Shown here: in pieces, positions 1-6,693 of the stretch
Layout of the letters: each line of letters begins with the position of its first letter
Numbering within the stretch: the stretch's first letter is position 1
Assembly (NCBI GenBank): GCA_964544365.1
Contig: CAZJCW010000175.1
Coordinates: 1 to 9,129 of the forward strand
Reading direction: 5' to 3'
Origin: Alsobacter sp964544365
Lineage (GTDB): Bacteria; Pseudomonadota; Alphaproteobacteria; Rhizobiales; Beijerinckiaceae
DNA length: 9,129 nt
Notes under the pieces: model-generated
Databases searched by the model: none
Told to the model about the DNA's origin: nothing
Seen by the model: the letters and a program-made list of their open reading frames with translations, nothing else
Made by a program: the position numbers and the translations under genes

Positions 1-165
1 ATCATCCCGGAAGCGGGGCATGGGGCGGTAGCCTACCAACCCTGCGTCGCAGACATGGGCGTCGCTTTCATCGACAATCCCAAGCGTCGCATCGACGATT
101 TGTGCGCCCGGAGCATCAAGATCGACTGGCACATCGCGTCGTGGGTGAGTGCTGGAAAGAAGTGA
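1..165 (+). CDS. alpha/beta hydrolase, C-terminal fragment (cut by left edge)
   Basis: The + strand is open in frame 1 from the first base to a TGA at 163-165, giving 54 residues; the start lies outside the window. The fragment begins IIPEAGHGAV, which matches the loop around the catalytic histidine of alpha/beta hydrolases (Gly-His-Gly). A cysteine follows about eight residues later (YQPC), and a second cysteine after a short helix (DDLCARS). That His...Cys...Cys order is typical of the C-terminal TAP-like domain of secreted or periplasmic hydrolases related to tripeptidyl aminopeptidases and proline iminopeptidases. The nucleophile and acid residues are not visible, so substrate and enzyme class cannot be stated. 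The next gene starts 256 bases downstream, so the two are probably not tightly coupled. I am fairly sure of the fold and unsure of the function. Confidence 0.7.
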   Translation: MIPEAGHGAVAYQPCVADMGVAFIDNPKRRIDDLCARSIKIDWHIASWVSAGKK

Positions 166-204
166 CCCAGCTCCCGTCTCTGGACGCCAGGAGGTCACGA
201 CTCA

Positions 205-224
205 GTGGTGTCGAGACGAACCAC
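205..224 (+). other. small inverted repeat after the hydrolase gene
   Basis: GTGGT (205-209) pairs with ACCAC (220-224). Inside, TCG (211-213) pairs with CGA (217-219) around an AGA loop, with one bulged G at 210. The hairpin lies 40 bases past the hydrolase stop. No run of T follows it, so it is at best an atypical terminator. The rest of 166-421 holds no convincing gene; short open frames there lack ribosome-binding sites. Confidence 0.3.
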
Positions 225-421
225 GACGTCGGACGGGCACGTCTGCGCGCCCGTGATGCCATTCTGGTGGAGTGAAGATGACCGAGTGAGCCATGCTGCC
301 AGAGCGGATGGTGCGGTCCGCTTGATTTATGTGTGCGGGCAATGTGACATGGGCGAGGACATCGCCGGTCAAGTCTTCGCTGTTGCAGCGCGGGCCGCCA
401 CACGACTCGGAGAGAAATCGC

Positions 422-1291
422 ATGATCGGAACTGATGGCGCCGCACAACCGATGTGGCTTCGTGTGCTTCAGTTCCCGTTGACACGAATTCTCGTCCTGG
501 GCGGGCTCATGATCTTGCTGATGGTCCAGACCGAAGGTTACATGCGGCAGTTCAAGGACAATATCCTTCTGTTGATCGCTAGTACGTTCGGCATGGGACT
601 TTTGGCGATCGCCATTTACGTGGCTTACGGAAGACTTGTCGAACGTCGCGACGTCAGCGAGTTGTCCCTGCCGGGAATGGGCCGGGAATGGGCAATGGGC
701 GCGCTGGTTGGCGCAGGCCTCTACGCGTCCTGCATGCTGATCCTGATGATGCTGGGCATGTACCGGATCGACGGGTTGAATCCCTTGACCTTTCTGCTTC
801 CGGCGGTGGCGATGGCGCTGAAGTCGGGGATTTTCGAGGAACTGTTGTTTCGCGGCGTCCTGTATCGGTCAGTCGAGGACATGGCCGGCAGCTGGATCGC
901 CATTGCAGTTTCGTCGTTCGTGTTCGGCTTCCTTCATCTGATCAACCCGGGTGGCACGATCACCGGAGCCATCTACATCACGATCGAGGCTGGATTGCTG
1001 CTTGCCGCCGCTTACCTGCTCACGCGCCGCCTGTGGGTCTGCATCGGCTTCCATATGGCCTGGAACTACACCCAGTCAGCCATCTTCTCGGGGACCGTAT
1101 CGGGCGATTTCACTGAACCGGGACTGATCCGGAGCACCATTCAGGGTCCGAACCTGCTGACAGGTGGCAGCTTCGGGCTGGAATCATCCCTGATCGCCCT
1201 GATCCTCTGCACCGCCACGGGTGTGGCTATGCTGATCATCGCCATCCGCCGCGGCCATATCGTGCCGCCGCCCTGGAAGCGCGCAGGCTGA
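422..1291 (+). CDS. CPBP-family intramembrane glutamic endopeptidase (CAAX-protease-like)
   Basis: The product is an integral membrane protein of 289 residues with about seven or eight hydrophobic segments, at roughly 23-35, 50-72, 92-115, 123-138, 155-171, 180-198, 204-216 and 258-280. The signature of the CPBP/Abi family is complete: Glu139-Glu140 and Arg144 (EELLFR, the EExxxR motif), Phe168 and His172 (FGFLH, the FxxxH motif), and His211 with Asn215 (HMAWN). In related enzymes (Rce1-type) these residues form the catalytic site inside the membrane. Bacterial members act in prenyl-protein-like processing, bacteriocin self-immunity or signalling, and the substrate here is unknown. I chose the ATG at 422 because GGAGAG at 409-414 precedes it with a 7-base spacer; an in-frame ATG at 329 lacks a ribosome-binding site and would add a polar 31-residue tail. 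Base composition is clearly lower in GC than the genes to the right. The family call is secure; the role is open. Confidence 0.9.
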   Translation: MIGTDGAAQPMWLRVLQFPLTRILVLGGLMILLMVQTEGYMRQFKDNILLLIASTFGMGLLAIAIYVAYGRLVERRDVSELSLPGMGREWAMGALVGAGLYASCMLILMMLGMYRIDGLNPLTFLLPAVAMALKSGIFEELLFRGVLYRSVEDMAGSWIAIAVSSFVFGFLHLINPGGTITGAIYITIEAGLLLAAAYLLTRRLWVCIGFHMAWNYTQSAIFSGTVSGDFTEPGLIRSTIQGPNLLTGGSFGLESSLIALILCTATGVAMLIIAIRRGHIVPPPWKRAG

Positions 1292-1392
1292 AGCGCAGGA
1301 TCAAGACACGGATTTCGTGGCCTGAGTGCAGATCGCTTTGGCTATGACGATGGCTTGCTGCCGACGTTCGCGCAAAGCTTTGAATTCATTGA

Positions 1393-1800
1393 TCAAACGA
1401 CAGGATCGGCAAACGGTTCTCCCGGATCGCAGACGTAGAAGAGGGCCATCCGCGCCGCGACGTCGCCGTTGTTTCGTCCCGTCATATTGATGCCTGCAGG
1501 CTCCACGAAGACCTGACCGGCCCCGATGTCGACCGGCGGCAGACCGTCGAGTTCAAGCGAGAAGACACCCTCCATCATGTAGACCGTCACCGGATGACGG
1601 TGCGAATGGCGAGGGGTGACATCGCCCGGCAGCAGGACCGCATGCAGGACCCTGATCTCCTGCTCCTGCGCCTCCGGCATCCTCCGCACGACTTCGCGAT
1701 GAAGCGGTGTCAGCTTGGCCATGCCGCTCTCGCTGGCGCTCCGGGTCAGGCCCACTGTCAGGGCGGCGGTCATGGTGGCGACGTCCGTCTTCTCGTGCAT
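1393..1800 (-). CDS. small single-domain cupin protein with altered metal motifs
   Basis: The product is a 135-residue cytoplasmic protein that fits one conserved beta-barrel (cupin_2-like). Motif 1 is recognisable: Gly59, His65 and His67, then Gly78 at the end of the MMEG turn. Motif 2 is Gly95, Pro101, Gly103 and Asn110. Two canonical metal ligands are replaced: the Glu expected at 71 is Val, and the motif-2 His expected at 106 is Met. His69 is an extra histidine close by that might take part. Many small cupins are dioxygenases, isomerases or sugar/ligand-binding proteins, and this one cannot be placed further. The start at 1800 is supported by GGAGG at 1806-1810 (5-base spacer); an upstream in-frame GTG at 1872 would add 24 residues with weak support. 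The gene is transcribed away from the LysR-type gene at 1901, the usual arrangement for a LysR target, and converges on the CPBP gene with a 101-base gap. Confidence 0.85.
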   Translation of the reverse strand: MHEKTDVATMTAALTVGLTRSASESGMAKLTPLHREVVRRMPEAQEQEIRVLHAVLLPGDVTPRHSHRHPVTVYMMEGVFSLELDGLPPVDIGAGQVFVEPAGINMTGRNNGDVAARMALFYVCDPGEPFADPVV

Positions 1801-1865
1801 GGCTTCCTCCATTCGCGACATCAGGAAGGCTAGCTCCCGGGGTGACGTGACGGCAGCAGCGAGTC

Positions 1866-1882
1866 TGCCCACCGGGCGGGCA
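1866..1882. promoter_or_regulatory. 17-bp dyad between cupin and LysR genes, candidate operator
   Basis: The sequence TGCCCACCGGGCGGGCA reads as an inverted repeat: seven of eight symmetric positions pair around a central G, with one mismatch (A1871 against C1877). It lies in the 100-base region between the divergent starts of the cupin (1800) and LysR-type (1901) genes, where a LysR protein would be expected to bind. It does not match the classical T-N11-A LysR box exactly (T and A are 15 bases apart), so the binding protein is inferred from position only. Confidence 0.4.
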
Positions 1883-1900
1883 AAAGTGCATAATGGATCG

Positions 1901-2794
1901 ATGTTCGAGTGGGACGACTTGCGTCACCTCATCGCGGTCTCGCGGCATGGCAGCACGCTCGCCGCGGCGAGGGCGTTGGGCGTCAACCAGTCGACGGTCC
2001 ACCGGAGGTTGCTCAACCTCGAACGATGCGTCGGCCTGAGCCTGGTGAAGCGTCACCCCACCGGCTACCGCCTGTCCGAACTGGGAGAGGGGCTGATCGA
2101 CGAGGTCATGGCGGTCGAGGCCGCCGCCGGGCAACTCGTCCGGAAGATCGACACGCTGAAGCTGGACCTGAAGGGTACGATCCGCCTGACCTGCCCCGAA
2201 CCGACCGTGTCTCGTATCGCTGCCTCCGGGTTGCTCGATCGGTTCCATGCGCTTTACCCCGGCCTCGCGGTCGAGTTCGTCACCAGCGACCGCTATCTGG
2301 ACCTCGCCAAGGGAGAAGCGGATGTCGCCTTCCGCTCGGGCGAGCCGGTCGACGATCGTCTCGTCGGCCGCAAGATCTGTGACTCGGTCTGGGCCGTCTA
2401 CGCGAGCCAGACCTACGTCCAGCGACATGGCCGACCGGCAAGCCTCCACGACCTGTCGGCGCACGTCCTGATCGGGTTCGACGGCATCATGCAGAACCAT
2501 CGGGTCGCGCAGTGGCTGCCGCGGGTTGTTCCGGATGCCCGGATCGCCAGCCGCCAGTCCAGCATGCTGGGCGTCCTGTCCTCCGTGAAGGCGGGAGTTG
2601 GCGTGGCGCCGTTGCCGACGACGCTGGGCGATGCCGAACCCACGCTGGTCCAGGTGCTCCCCCCAGTCCCGGAACTCACGCGGGCCTGGTATCTGCTGAC
2701 ACCCCCCGACTTGCGGAAAAGCCCTCGCATCGCGGCCTTCGTCGACTTCGTCCTCGACGATGTTTCCGCTTTGCGCTCGGCTCTCGTTGGCTGA
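1901..2794 (+). CDS. LysR-type transcriptional regulator
   Basis: The product has 297 residues, the normal length for the family. Residues 1-60 form the winged helix-turn-helix: the segment DDLRHLIAVSRHGSTLAAA leads into the recognition helix NQSTVHRRLLNLE, followed by the wing with GYRLSELGEGL. A linker helix covers about 62-88. From about residue 91 (TIRLTCPEP) to 290 runs the two-lobed periplasmic-binding-protein-like effector domain, with typical elements such as the segment around DRYLDLAKGEADVAFRSGEP and a hydrophobic VKAGVGVAPLP stretch. I start the protein at ATG 1901, because MFEWDDLRHL is the usual distance from the helix-turn-helix; a longer in-frame reading from 1715 would run through the divergent cupin gene. 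No clear Shine-Dalgarno precedes 1901, and CATAAT at 1889-1894 lies just before it. The likely target is the divergent cupin gene, by position. The effector is unknown. Confidence 0.92.
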   Translation: MFEWDDLRHLIAVSRHGSTLAAARALGVNQSTVHRRLLNLERCVGLSLVKRHPTGYRLSELGEGLIDEVMAVEAAAGQLVRKIDTLKLDLKGTIRLTCPEPTVSRIAASGLLDRFHALYPGLAVEFVTSDRYLDLAKGEADVAFRSGEPVDDRLVGRKICDSVWAVYASQTYVQRHGRPASLHDLSAHVLIGFDGIMQNHRVAQWLPRVVPDARIASRQSSMLGVLSSVKAGVGVAPLPTTLGDAEPTLVQVLPPVPELTRAWYLLTPPDLRKSPRIAAFVDFVLDDVSALRSALVG

Positions 2795-2847
2795 CGATCG
2801 CCACCGGCCACCGACCACCGGAGCGGCGCGGCTGCGGAACGCGGCAA

Positions 2848-2877
2848 TTGCGGGCCAAGGGACATAACGCCTATCTT
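2848..2877 (+). promoter_or_regulatory. possible sigma-70-like promoter for the M24 gene
   Basis: TTGCGG at 2848-2853 and TATCTT at 2872-2877 are separated by 18 bases and lie about 60 bases before the M24 start at 2940. Each box deviates from consensus at two positions, and the surroundings are GC-rich, so chance occurrence is quite possible. If real, the M24 gene has its own transcript rather than depending on LysR read-through. Confidence 0.25.
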
Positions 2878-2939
2878 CCGATCGCGCCGTGACGCCCGCG
2901 CATCCGGCGCACGCATCTCGACACTCCAGGCAACATCAC

Positions 2940-4325
2940 ATGTCACTCGATCTGACCCAGGCCTTGCGCACGATCGGCGCCGGTTTCGACGGCGCGGTGG
3001 CGCTCGCGCAACTGTATCGCGAGCCGAAAAACTCACCCTCCGCCGCACTCCTCGTCGATCGCCCGCTGCAGCCGGAGCCGGCGCCACCGGGCACCGACCG
3101 CCTGCCGGTCGACTGGTACCAGGCGCGCAGCGAGGCGCTGAAGCAGCGCCTGCCGGACGTCGACGCCATCCTGCTCGCCACGAAGGCCAACCAGATCTAC
3201 TTCACCGGCTGCTTTCGAGGGGGAGACTCGCGGCGCTCCTGGGTGCTGCTGCCGGCGCGCGAGAGGCACGCGGCGCACTGGTTCATCCCCCGCATCGACC
3301 TCGCCCTGGTGCAGGCCTGGTGGGCGACGAGCTGCACCAGCTATTTCTGCGACCCGCACGCCGCCGACGGATATCCCAACGAAGGGCGCGTGACGCCGGG
3401 AAACCGCGTCGATCTCTTTGCCTGGATGCTGGGGAACCTCCAGGGCAAGGGCTACAGGACCATCGGCATCGATGCGCGTCTCGCCGACGAGGAGGTCGCG
3501 GCCATCGCGGCGCTGCTGCCGGGTGTCCGGTTCGTTCCCATCGCGGCGGACTGCCATGCGCTGCGCTGCCGCAAGACGCCGGAGGAGATCGCGCTGACGC
3601 AGCGCGTCTACCGGTATTTCGACCTGCTTCACTGCTTCGCCCGCGACTACGTGCTGGCGCGCGGAACCGACGCGACGGACTTCGAGATCGGCCTCGCCAT
3701 GCGCGCCGTCGGCATCCACCTCCTGCTGCAGGACGTGGAGCGCGACGGCCGGCCGCATAGCGCCGTCGGCGTCGACGTCACCGCGCACTATGTGCGCTGC
3801 GGCCCCGCCACCGCCTATCCGCATCCCAACCAGTTCTTCTGCAACCCCGTCCGGCGTGGCGAGCCGCTCTACATCAACTCGGACATGTATCTCGGCGGCT
3901 ATGGCGGGGAGTGCTATCGCAACTACCAGATCGCCCCGGTCGCGCCCCACCAGGACAAGATGTGGCAGGTGGTCGCCGATACGGTCGAGATCATGGTGGA
4001 GGGGTGCCGGCCGGGTCGCGCGTGCAGCGATGTCGCGCGCGACGTGCACGCCCACCAGGTGAAGGAGGGGATGCGCGATTTCATCTACCACCGTCCCGGC
4101 CACGGCATGGGCATGAACGGCGAAGGGCACCAGATGCCGTGTCTCTCGCTCGGCGACGAGACGCCGATCGAGGCGGGCATGATGTTCAGCGTCGAACCGG
4201 GGCTCTACGACACGGAGCGCGGCCTCGGCATCAACCCCAGCGACACGCTGCTGGTGACGGAGACGGGCGGCGTGCTGATGAGCCGCGTGCCGTTCAGCCG
4301 CGCATGGAGCTTCCTGTCTCTGTAG
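2940..4325 (+). CDS. M24-family (creatinase/aminopeptidase P-like) protein with non-canonical metal site
   Basis: The product has 461 residues. An N-terminal creatinase-like domain spans about 55-200. The pita-bread domain begins near the RKTPEEI segment (about 210) and ends near 450. Landmarks of the M24 fold are clear: Gly-Tyr at 320-321, Arg327, the GHGMGM loop with His388, His397, VEPGLY with Glu419, and TLLVTETGG. Of the five metal ligands of true M24 peptidases (Asp, Asp, His, Glu, Glu), only His388 and Glu419 are kept. The first Asp is Asn313, the second is Glu324, and the last Glu (normally in a RIED-like segment) is Ser434 in NPSDT. Asp315, two residues after Asn313, may compensate. 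The protein is therefore probably not an ordinary Xaa-Pro peptidase. M24 relatives without peptidase activity include creatinase and the DMSP lyase DddP, but I do not see a specific match to either. ATG 2940 was chosen over an in-frame GTG at 2889. The gene follows the LysR gene by 145 bases and converges on the - strand genes. Confidence 0.85.
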   Translation: MSLDLTQALRTIGAGFDGAVALAQLYREPKNSPSAALLVDRPLQPEPAPPGTDRLPVDWYQARSEALKQRLPDVDAILLATKANQIYFTGCFRGGDSRRSWVLLPARERHAAHWFIPRIDLALVQAWWATSCTSYFCDPHAADGYPNEGRVTPGNRVDLFAWMLGNLQGKGYRTIGIDARLADEEVAAIAALLPGVRFVPIAADCHALRCRKTPEEIALTQRVYRYFDLLHCFARDYVLARGTDATDFEIGLAMRAVGIHLLLQDVERDGRPHSAVGVDVTAHYVRCGPATAYPHPNQFFCNPVRRGEPLYINSDMYLGGYGGECYRNYQIAPVAPHQDKMWQVVADTVEIMVEGCRPGRACSDVARDVHAHQVKEGMRDFIYHRPGHGMGMNGEGHQMPCLSLGDETPIEAGMMFSVEPGLYDTERGLGINPSDTLLVTETGGVLMSRVPFSRAWSFLSL

Positions 4326-4377
4326 TGGATCTCTGCTCCCGCCAGCGCGGCATCAGCCGAGCTAACGGCCAGCGCGA

Positions 4378-4415
4378 TCCTTTCGAGGCAGCCGTCATTC
4401 CAGCGACGGAAAGGA
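4378..4415. other. imperfect inverted repeat between convergent genes
   Basis: TCCTTTC (4378-4384) pairs with GAAAGGA (4409-4415). Within it CGTC pairs with GACG around an 8-base loop, with an unpaired stretch on the left side only. It lies in the 170-base gap between the convergent M24 and GYF genes, a natural place for a terminator serving one or both strands. There is no clear T-run on either side, so the role is uncertain. Nothing else in the gap stands out. Confidence 0.25.
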
Positions 4416-4495
4416 CCGCAGCAGCGGCACAAGCCCGGTGACCTGCACTTTCGAAGGGGATGAGCGTCGGCGCCGCTGCCGCCGGCGGGCGTCGT

Positions 4496-5224
4496 CTAGC
4501 GTCCCTTCCTGGGCGTCAGAAGCATCCTGAACAGAACGCCGTCACCGAGCTCGCTGTTGAGCTCGCGCATGGCGAAATACGGCATCAGGACGAGCACCAT
4601 CAGAAGGCTCGTCGCGGCCGCCTCCATCAGGCTTCCGTCCGCGAGTTCGGACATGATCGTCATGGGGGACTTGCCGTGGAACGTGCCGACGATGAGTTCC
4701 TCGATCACGGTGAGAACGATGAGGAGCGCGGCGAAGAGCAGCGCCTGCCAGGCGATGGCGTTGACAGGACGGCTCTTGCGCCCGATGCGCTCGCCGACCC
4801 GGGCGCCATGCAGGAGCAGCAGGAACTTGCCGAGCACGAGCGCCTTGATGGCGGCGAGCCCGAGGGGCACGTAGGACACGCCCGCATGGGACAGCACGGC
4901 CGCCTTGTAGAAAAGCAGGGCGCCGAAACAGACGTAGAGGTAGGCGGCGATCACCGCATAGGCGACGAGTTCGTGGCGGGCACGCTCGGCGAGGCTTTCA
5001 CGGTGTTCCGCGGGCGCTCGGGTCGAGCGCGCATGCGCACCTCCCGCCGCCGCGCCGCCGTTCCGCAGGGCCGCAACCTCGTCGGGCTTGCACCACGCGC
5101 TGAAGCCGTCCGCCCAGACGAGGAGGTTTCCATCCGGTTCCGCGGCCACCATGGCCGCGACCTCGTTCAGCGCCATCGGCCCGATGACGTCACCGTGCCG
5201 TGCCACGAACCACTGGGAATCCAT
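4496..5224 (-). CDS. GYF_2 (DUF4339-type) domain protein with four membrane helices
   Basis: The product has 242 residues. Residues 4-55 match the GYF_2 domain: Trp5, Gly11, Gly15-Pro16, Leu19, then the VWADG stretch (Val36, Trp37, Gly40) and Trp44. This small fold is thought to mediate protein contacts and is often fused to membrane segments in bacteria. A short Ala/Gly/Arg-rich linker (about 55-85) leads to four predicted membrane helices at roughly 87-110, 120-139, 157-180 and 200-219, ending in a charged tail. The third helix carries adjacent acidic residues (VIEELIVG), unusual for a plain anchor. I chose ATG 5224 because the GYF_2 domain begins there; an upstream in-frame ATG at 5332 adds 36 residues with no family feature and crosses intergenic sequence. 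The gene is the last on the - strand series, 202 bases behind the secreted-protein gene. The function of the membrane part is unknown. Confidence 0.8.
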   Translation of the reverse strand: MDSQWFVARHGDVIGPMALNEVAAMVAAEPDGNLLVWADGFSAWCKPDEVAALRNGGAAAGGAHARSTRAPAEHRESLAERARHELVAYAVIAAYLYVCFGALLFYKAAVLSHAGVSYVPLGLAAIKALVLGKFLLLLHGARVGERIGRKSRPVNAIAWQALLFAALLIVLTVIEELIVGTFHGKSPMTIMSELADGSLMEAAATSLLMVLVLMPYFAMRELNSELGDGVLFRMLLTPRKGR

Positions 5225-5350
5225 CGTCTCGCCCCGTTGCCCCGTCCGCAGGAACTCTCCGATCCGAACGACATGATGGCAAGGCCGAATTGGCCGTCCG
5301 CCGTAAAGCCGGCCGCTGAGGCTCTCCTTCACGGGCCATCGGAGTCATGC

Positions 5351-5387
5351 CCCGACGCGGACAGGGCGTCGTCCCTTGAGCGTCGGG
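5351..5387. terminator. strong two-part inverted repeat, probable transcript end of the secreted-protein gene
   Basis: CCCGACGC (5351-5358) pairs perfectly with GCGTCGGG (5380-5387). Inside, AGGG (5363-5366) pairs with CCCT (5373-5376) around a 6-base loop. On the - strand the hairpin begins 39 bases past the stop of the secreted-protein gene (5427) and lies upstream of the GYF gene start. No T-run follows on either strand, so it would not be a textbook intrinsic terminator; an mRNA-stabilising stem or a dyad operator for the GYF gene remains possible. Confidence 0.45.
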
Positions 5388-5426
5388 TTCGAAGGCGTGG
5401 GTGGGGGTGAGATCGGGGGTCTCTGT

Positions 5427-6635
5427 TCACCGCACGCGCGTCAGCGTCCAACCCTTCGCAGCGATCTCTCTCTGCGCAGTCGGCGTCGCCGTTCCGGTGA
5501 GGGCGATGACCGGCGGGGACGTTTCGCCCGCCGCGGCGGCTGCCATTCGGGCGAAGCCGTCGGCGACGCGTGGCGTCCACGACACCTCGTCGAACGGGAA
5601 CAGGGCCAGCAGCCTGCCGTCCTTCATGCGGTTGAGGGGGAAGCCGCCGACATCGACGAAGGCGCCGATGCCCATCTCCCTGGCGTTCTGCGCGAGGAGT
5701 TGCGCGCGCCGGCGCTGGAAGACCGCCTCCTCGCGCGACGACGCCATGGCCGCCCGGCCGACGAACAGGCTCGCCTTGCCAGCCTTCAACGTCGTCAGCG
5801 CCTCGGCCATGATCAGCAGGTCGGCCGGCGAATAGGCCCGGTTGTGGACCAGCTGTCCGCCGACCGAGGCCGGCACGCCGGCCTTGCCGAGCTTGGCCAG
5901 TACGATCTCGATGACCTGGGCCGACGTCTTCTCCCTGAGAGTGCCGCGGATCGTGTCCGCGGTGGAGGCCGAACTCACGGCGACCCCGGCGCCCCCGGGG
6001 ATGATCATCATGAGGCCCTTCATCGTCAGGCCGCCGAAGGCGGAGGCCGAGGCGACCTCGCCGAGCTTTTCCGACAGAGGCGCGAAGTCGGTGTAGGGGT
6101 CGACGTCCAGTTGCACCGCCAGCGCCCGGCGCGCGCTGTCGACGCCAAGCACGCTGGTGACGACGTTGTCCCGGTTGGCGCCCCTGTTCTCGATGCTGGC
6201 GCCGATGCGGCCGAACATGTTGGCGACGCCCGAAGCCGACCTCTTCAGCGTCGCGCCGGGATCCTTGATCAGGTCCGCGCCGAACTCGAGCGGTGCTGCC
6301 GCGGTGCGGGCAAGAGACTTGGCGAAGACCTCGCTCTCCGACATCGCGGCGAGCTTGCGAAGCGCGGCCAGTTCGCGAAGGCGCGTCCGCATCAGGTCGT
6401 CGCCGGCGATGTCGAAGCTGCCATAGGCGGTATGGAGCACGAAGAGGTGCATCAGCCCGTCGCTGCGAACCTCCGGGGCGACGCGGTAGTTGGCGCCCGA
6501 CGCGTCGGCGCCGAGCACCGCCTGCGCCGTCGTCGTCGCCGGCTCCTCGAAAGCCTGCGCGCGGGCCGGGGCCACGCCGATCGTCGCGGCGATGGATGCG
6601 ACTGCGAGAAGACTCCGCATGAGGTTCATCGTCAT
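5427..6635 (-). CDS. secreted conserved-looking protein of unknown function
   Basis: The product has 402 residues. It opens with a signal peptide: MTMNLMR, a hydrophobic core at about 8-22, and the cleavage region APARAQA (after Ala26 or Ala28), so it is exported by the Sec route and probably periplasmic. The mature protein is rich in Ala and soluble-looking. Regions that look like conserved blocks are VAPEVRSDGL (about 52-61) with the following AYGSF, a helical acidic/Leu-rich stretch near 80-105, the LIKDPGATLKRSASGVANMF segment (122-141), LDVDPYTDF (about 176-184), and a Gly-rich hydrophobic stretch (201-219) that might enter a membrane. The C-terminal third (about 290-400) contains FFDE-like alternation and ends ALTGTATPTAQREIAAKGW. 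I see no catalytic motif I can name and do not assign a family. ATG 6635 is preceded by GGTGGAG at 6 bases; in-frame ATGs at 6629 and 6620 are weaker options. Confidence 0.8.
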   Translation of the reverse strand: MTMNLMRSLLAVASIAATIGVAPARAQAFEEPATTTAQAVLGADASGANYRVAPEVRSDGLMHLFVLHTAYGSFDIAGDDLMRTRLRELAALRKLAAMSESEVFAKSLARTAAAPLEFGADLIKDPGATLKRSASGVANMFGRIGASIENRGANRDNVVTSVLGVDSARRALAVQLDVDPYTDFAPLSEKLGEVASASAFGGLTMKGLMMIIPGGAGVAVSSASTADTIRGTLREKTSAQVIEIVLAKLGKAGVPASVGGQLVHNRAYSPADLLIMAEALTTLKAGKASLFVGRAAMASSREEAVFQRRRAQLLAQNAREMGIGAFVDVGGFPLNRMKDGRLLALFPFDEVSWTPRVADGFARMAAAAAGETSPPVIALTGTATPTAQREIAAKGWTLTRVR

Positions 6636-6693
6636 GAAATGCTCCACCGCCATCCTGCCTGCGACTCGGCCTGACATCACCATGACGTCTCCA

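Noticed and set aside
205..435. Short + strand frame of 76 codons before the CPBP gene
   Set aside because: It has no ribosome-binding site, no recognisable product, and it overlaps the well-supported CPBP start at 422.
1553..2818. Long open frame of 421 codons on the - strand opposite the LysR gene
   Set aside because: The translation is low-complexity Arg/Asp/Gly-rich with no domain, and it runs antisense to a clear LysR gene and over the cupin gene in another frame. It is a by-product of high third-position GC.
2889..2939. GTG at 2889 as the start of the M24 gene
   Set aside because: It lacks a ribosome-binding site and adds 17 residues rich in Ala/His/Arg; ATG 2940 follows an AGG and begins the more normal N-terminus.
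3033..4130. Open frame of 365 codons on the - strand opposite the M24 gene
   Set aside because: It mirrors the M24 coding frame; its composition is biased and it has no ribosome-binding site or recognisable domain.
5384..5396. GGGTTCGAAGGCG resembling a tRNA T-arm
   Set aside because: No acceptor, D or anticodon arm can be folded around it, and the bases take part in the hairpin at 5351-5387 instead.
4460..5410. Open frame of 316 codons on the + strand opposite the GYF gene
   Set aside because: It is antisense to a gene with a GYF_2 domain and membrane helices, and its own translation is charged and featureless.
5376..6674. Open frame of 432 codons on the + strand opposite the secreted-protein gene
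   Set aside because: It is composed of Arg/Gly/Asp/His-rich sequence with no hydrophobic core or motif, while the opposite strand encodes a signal peptide and a normal protein composition.
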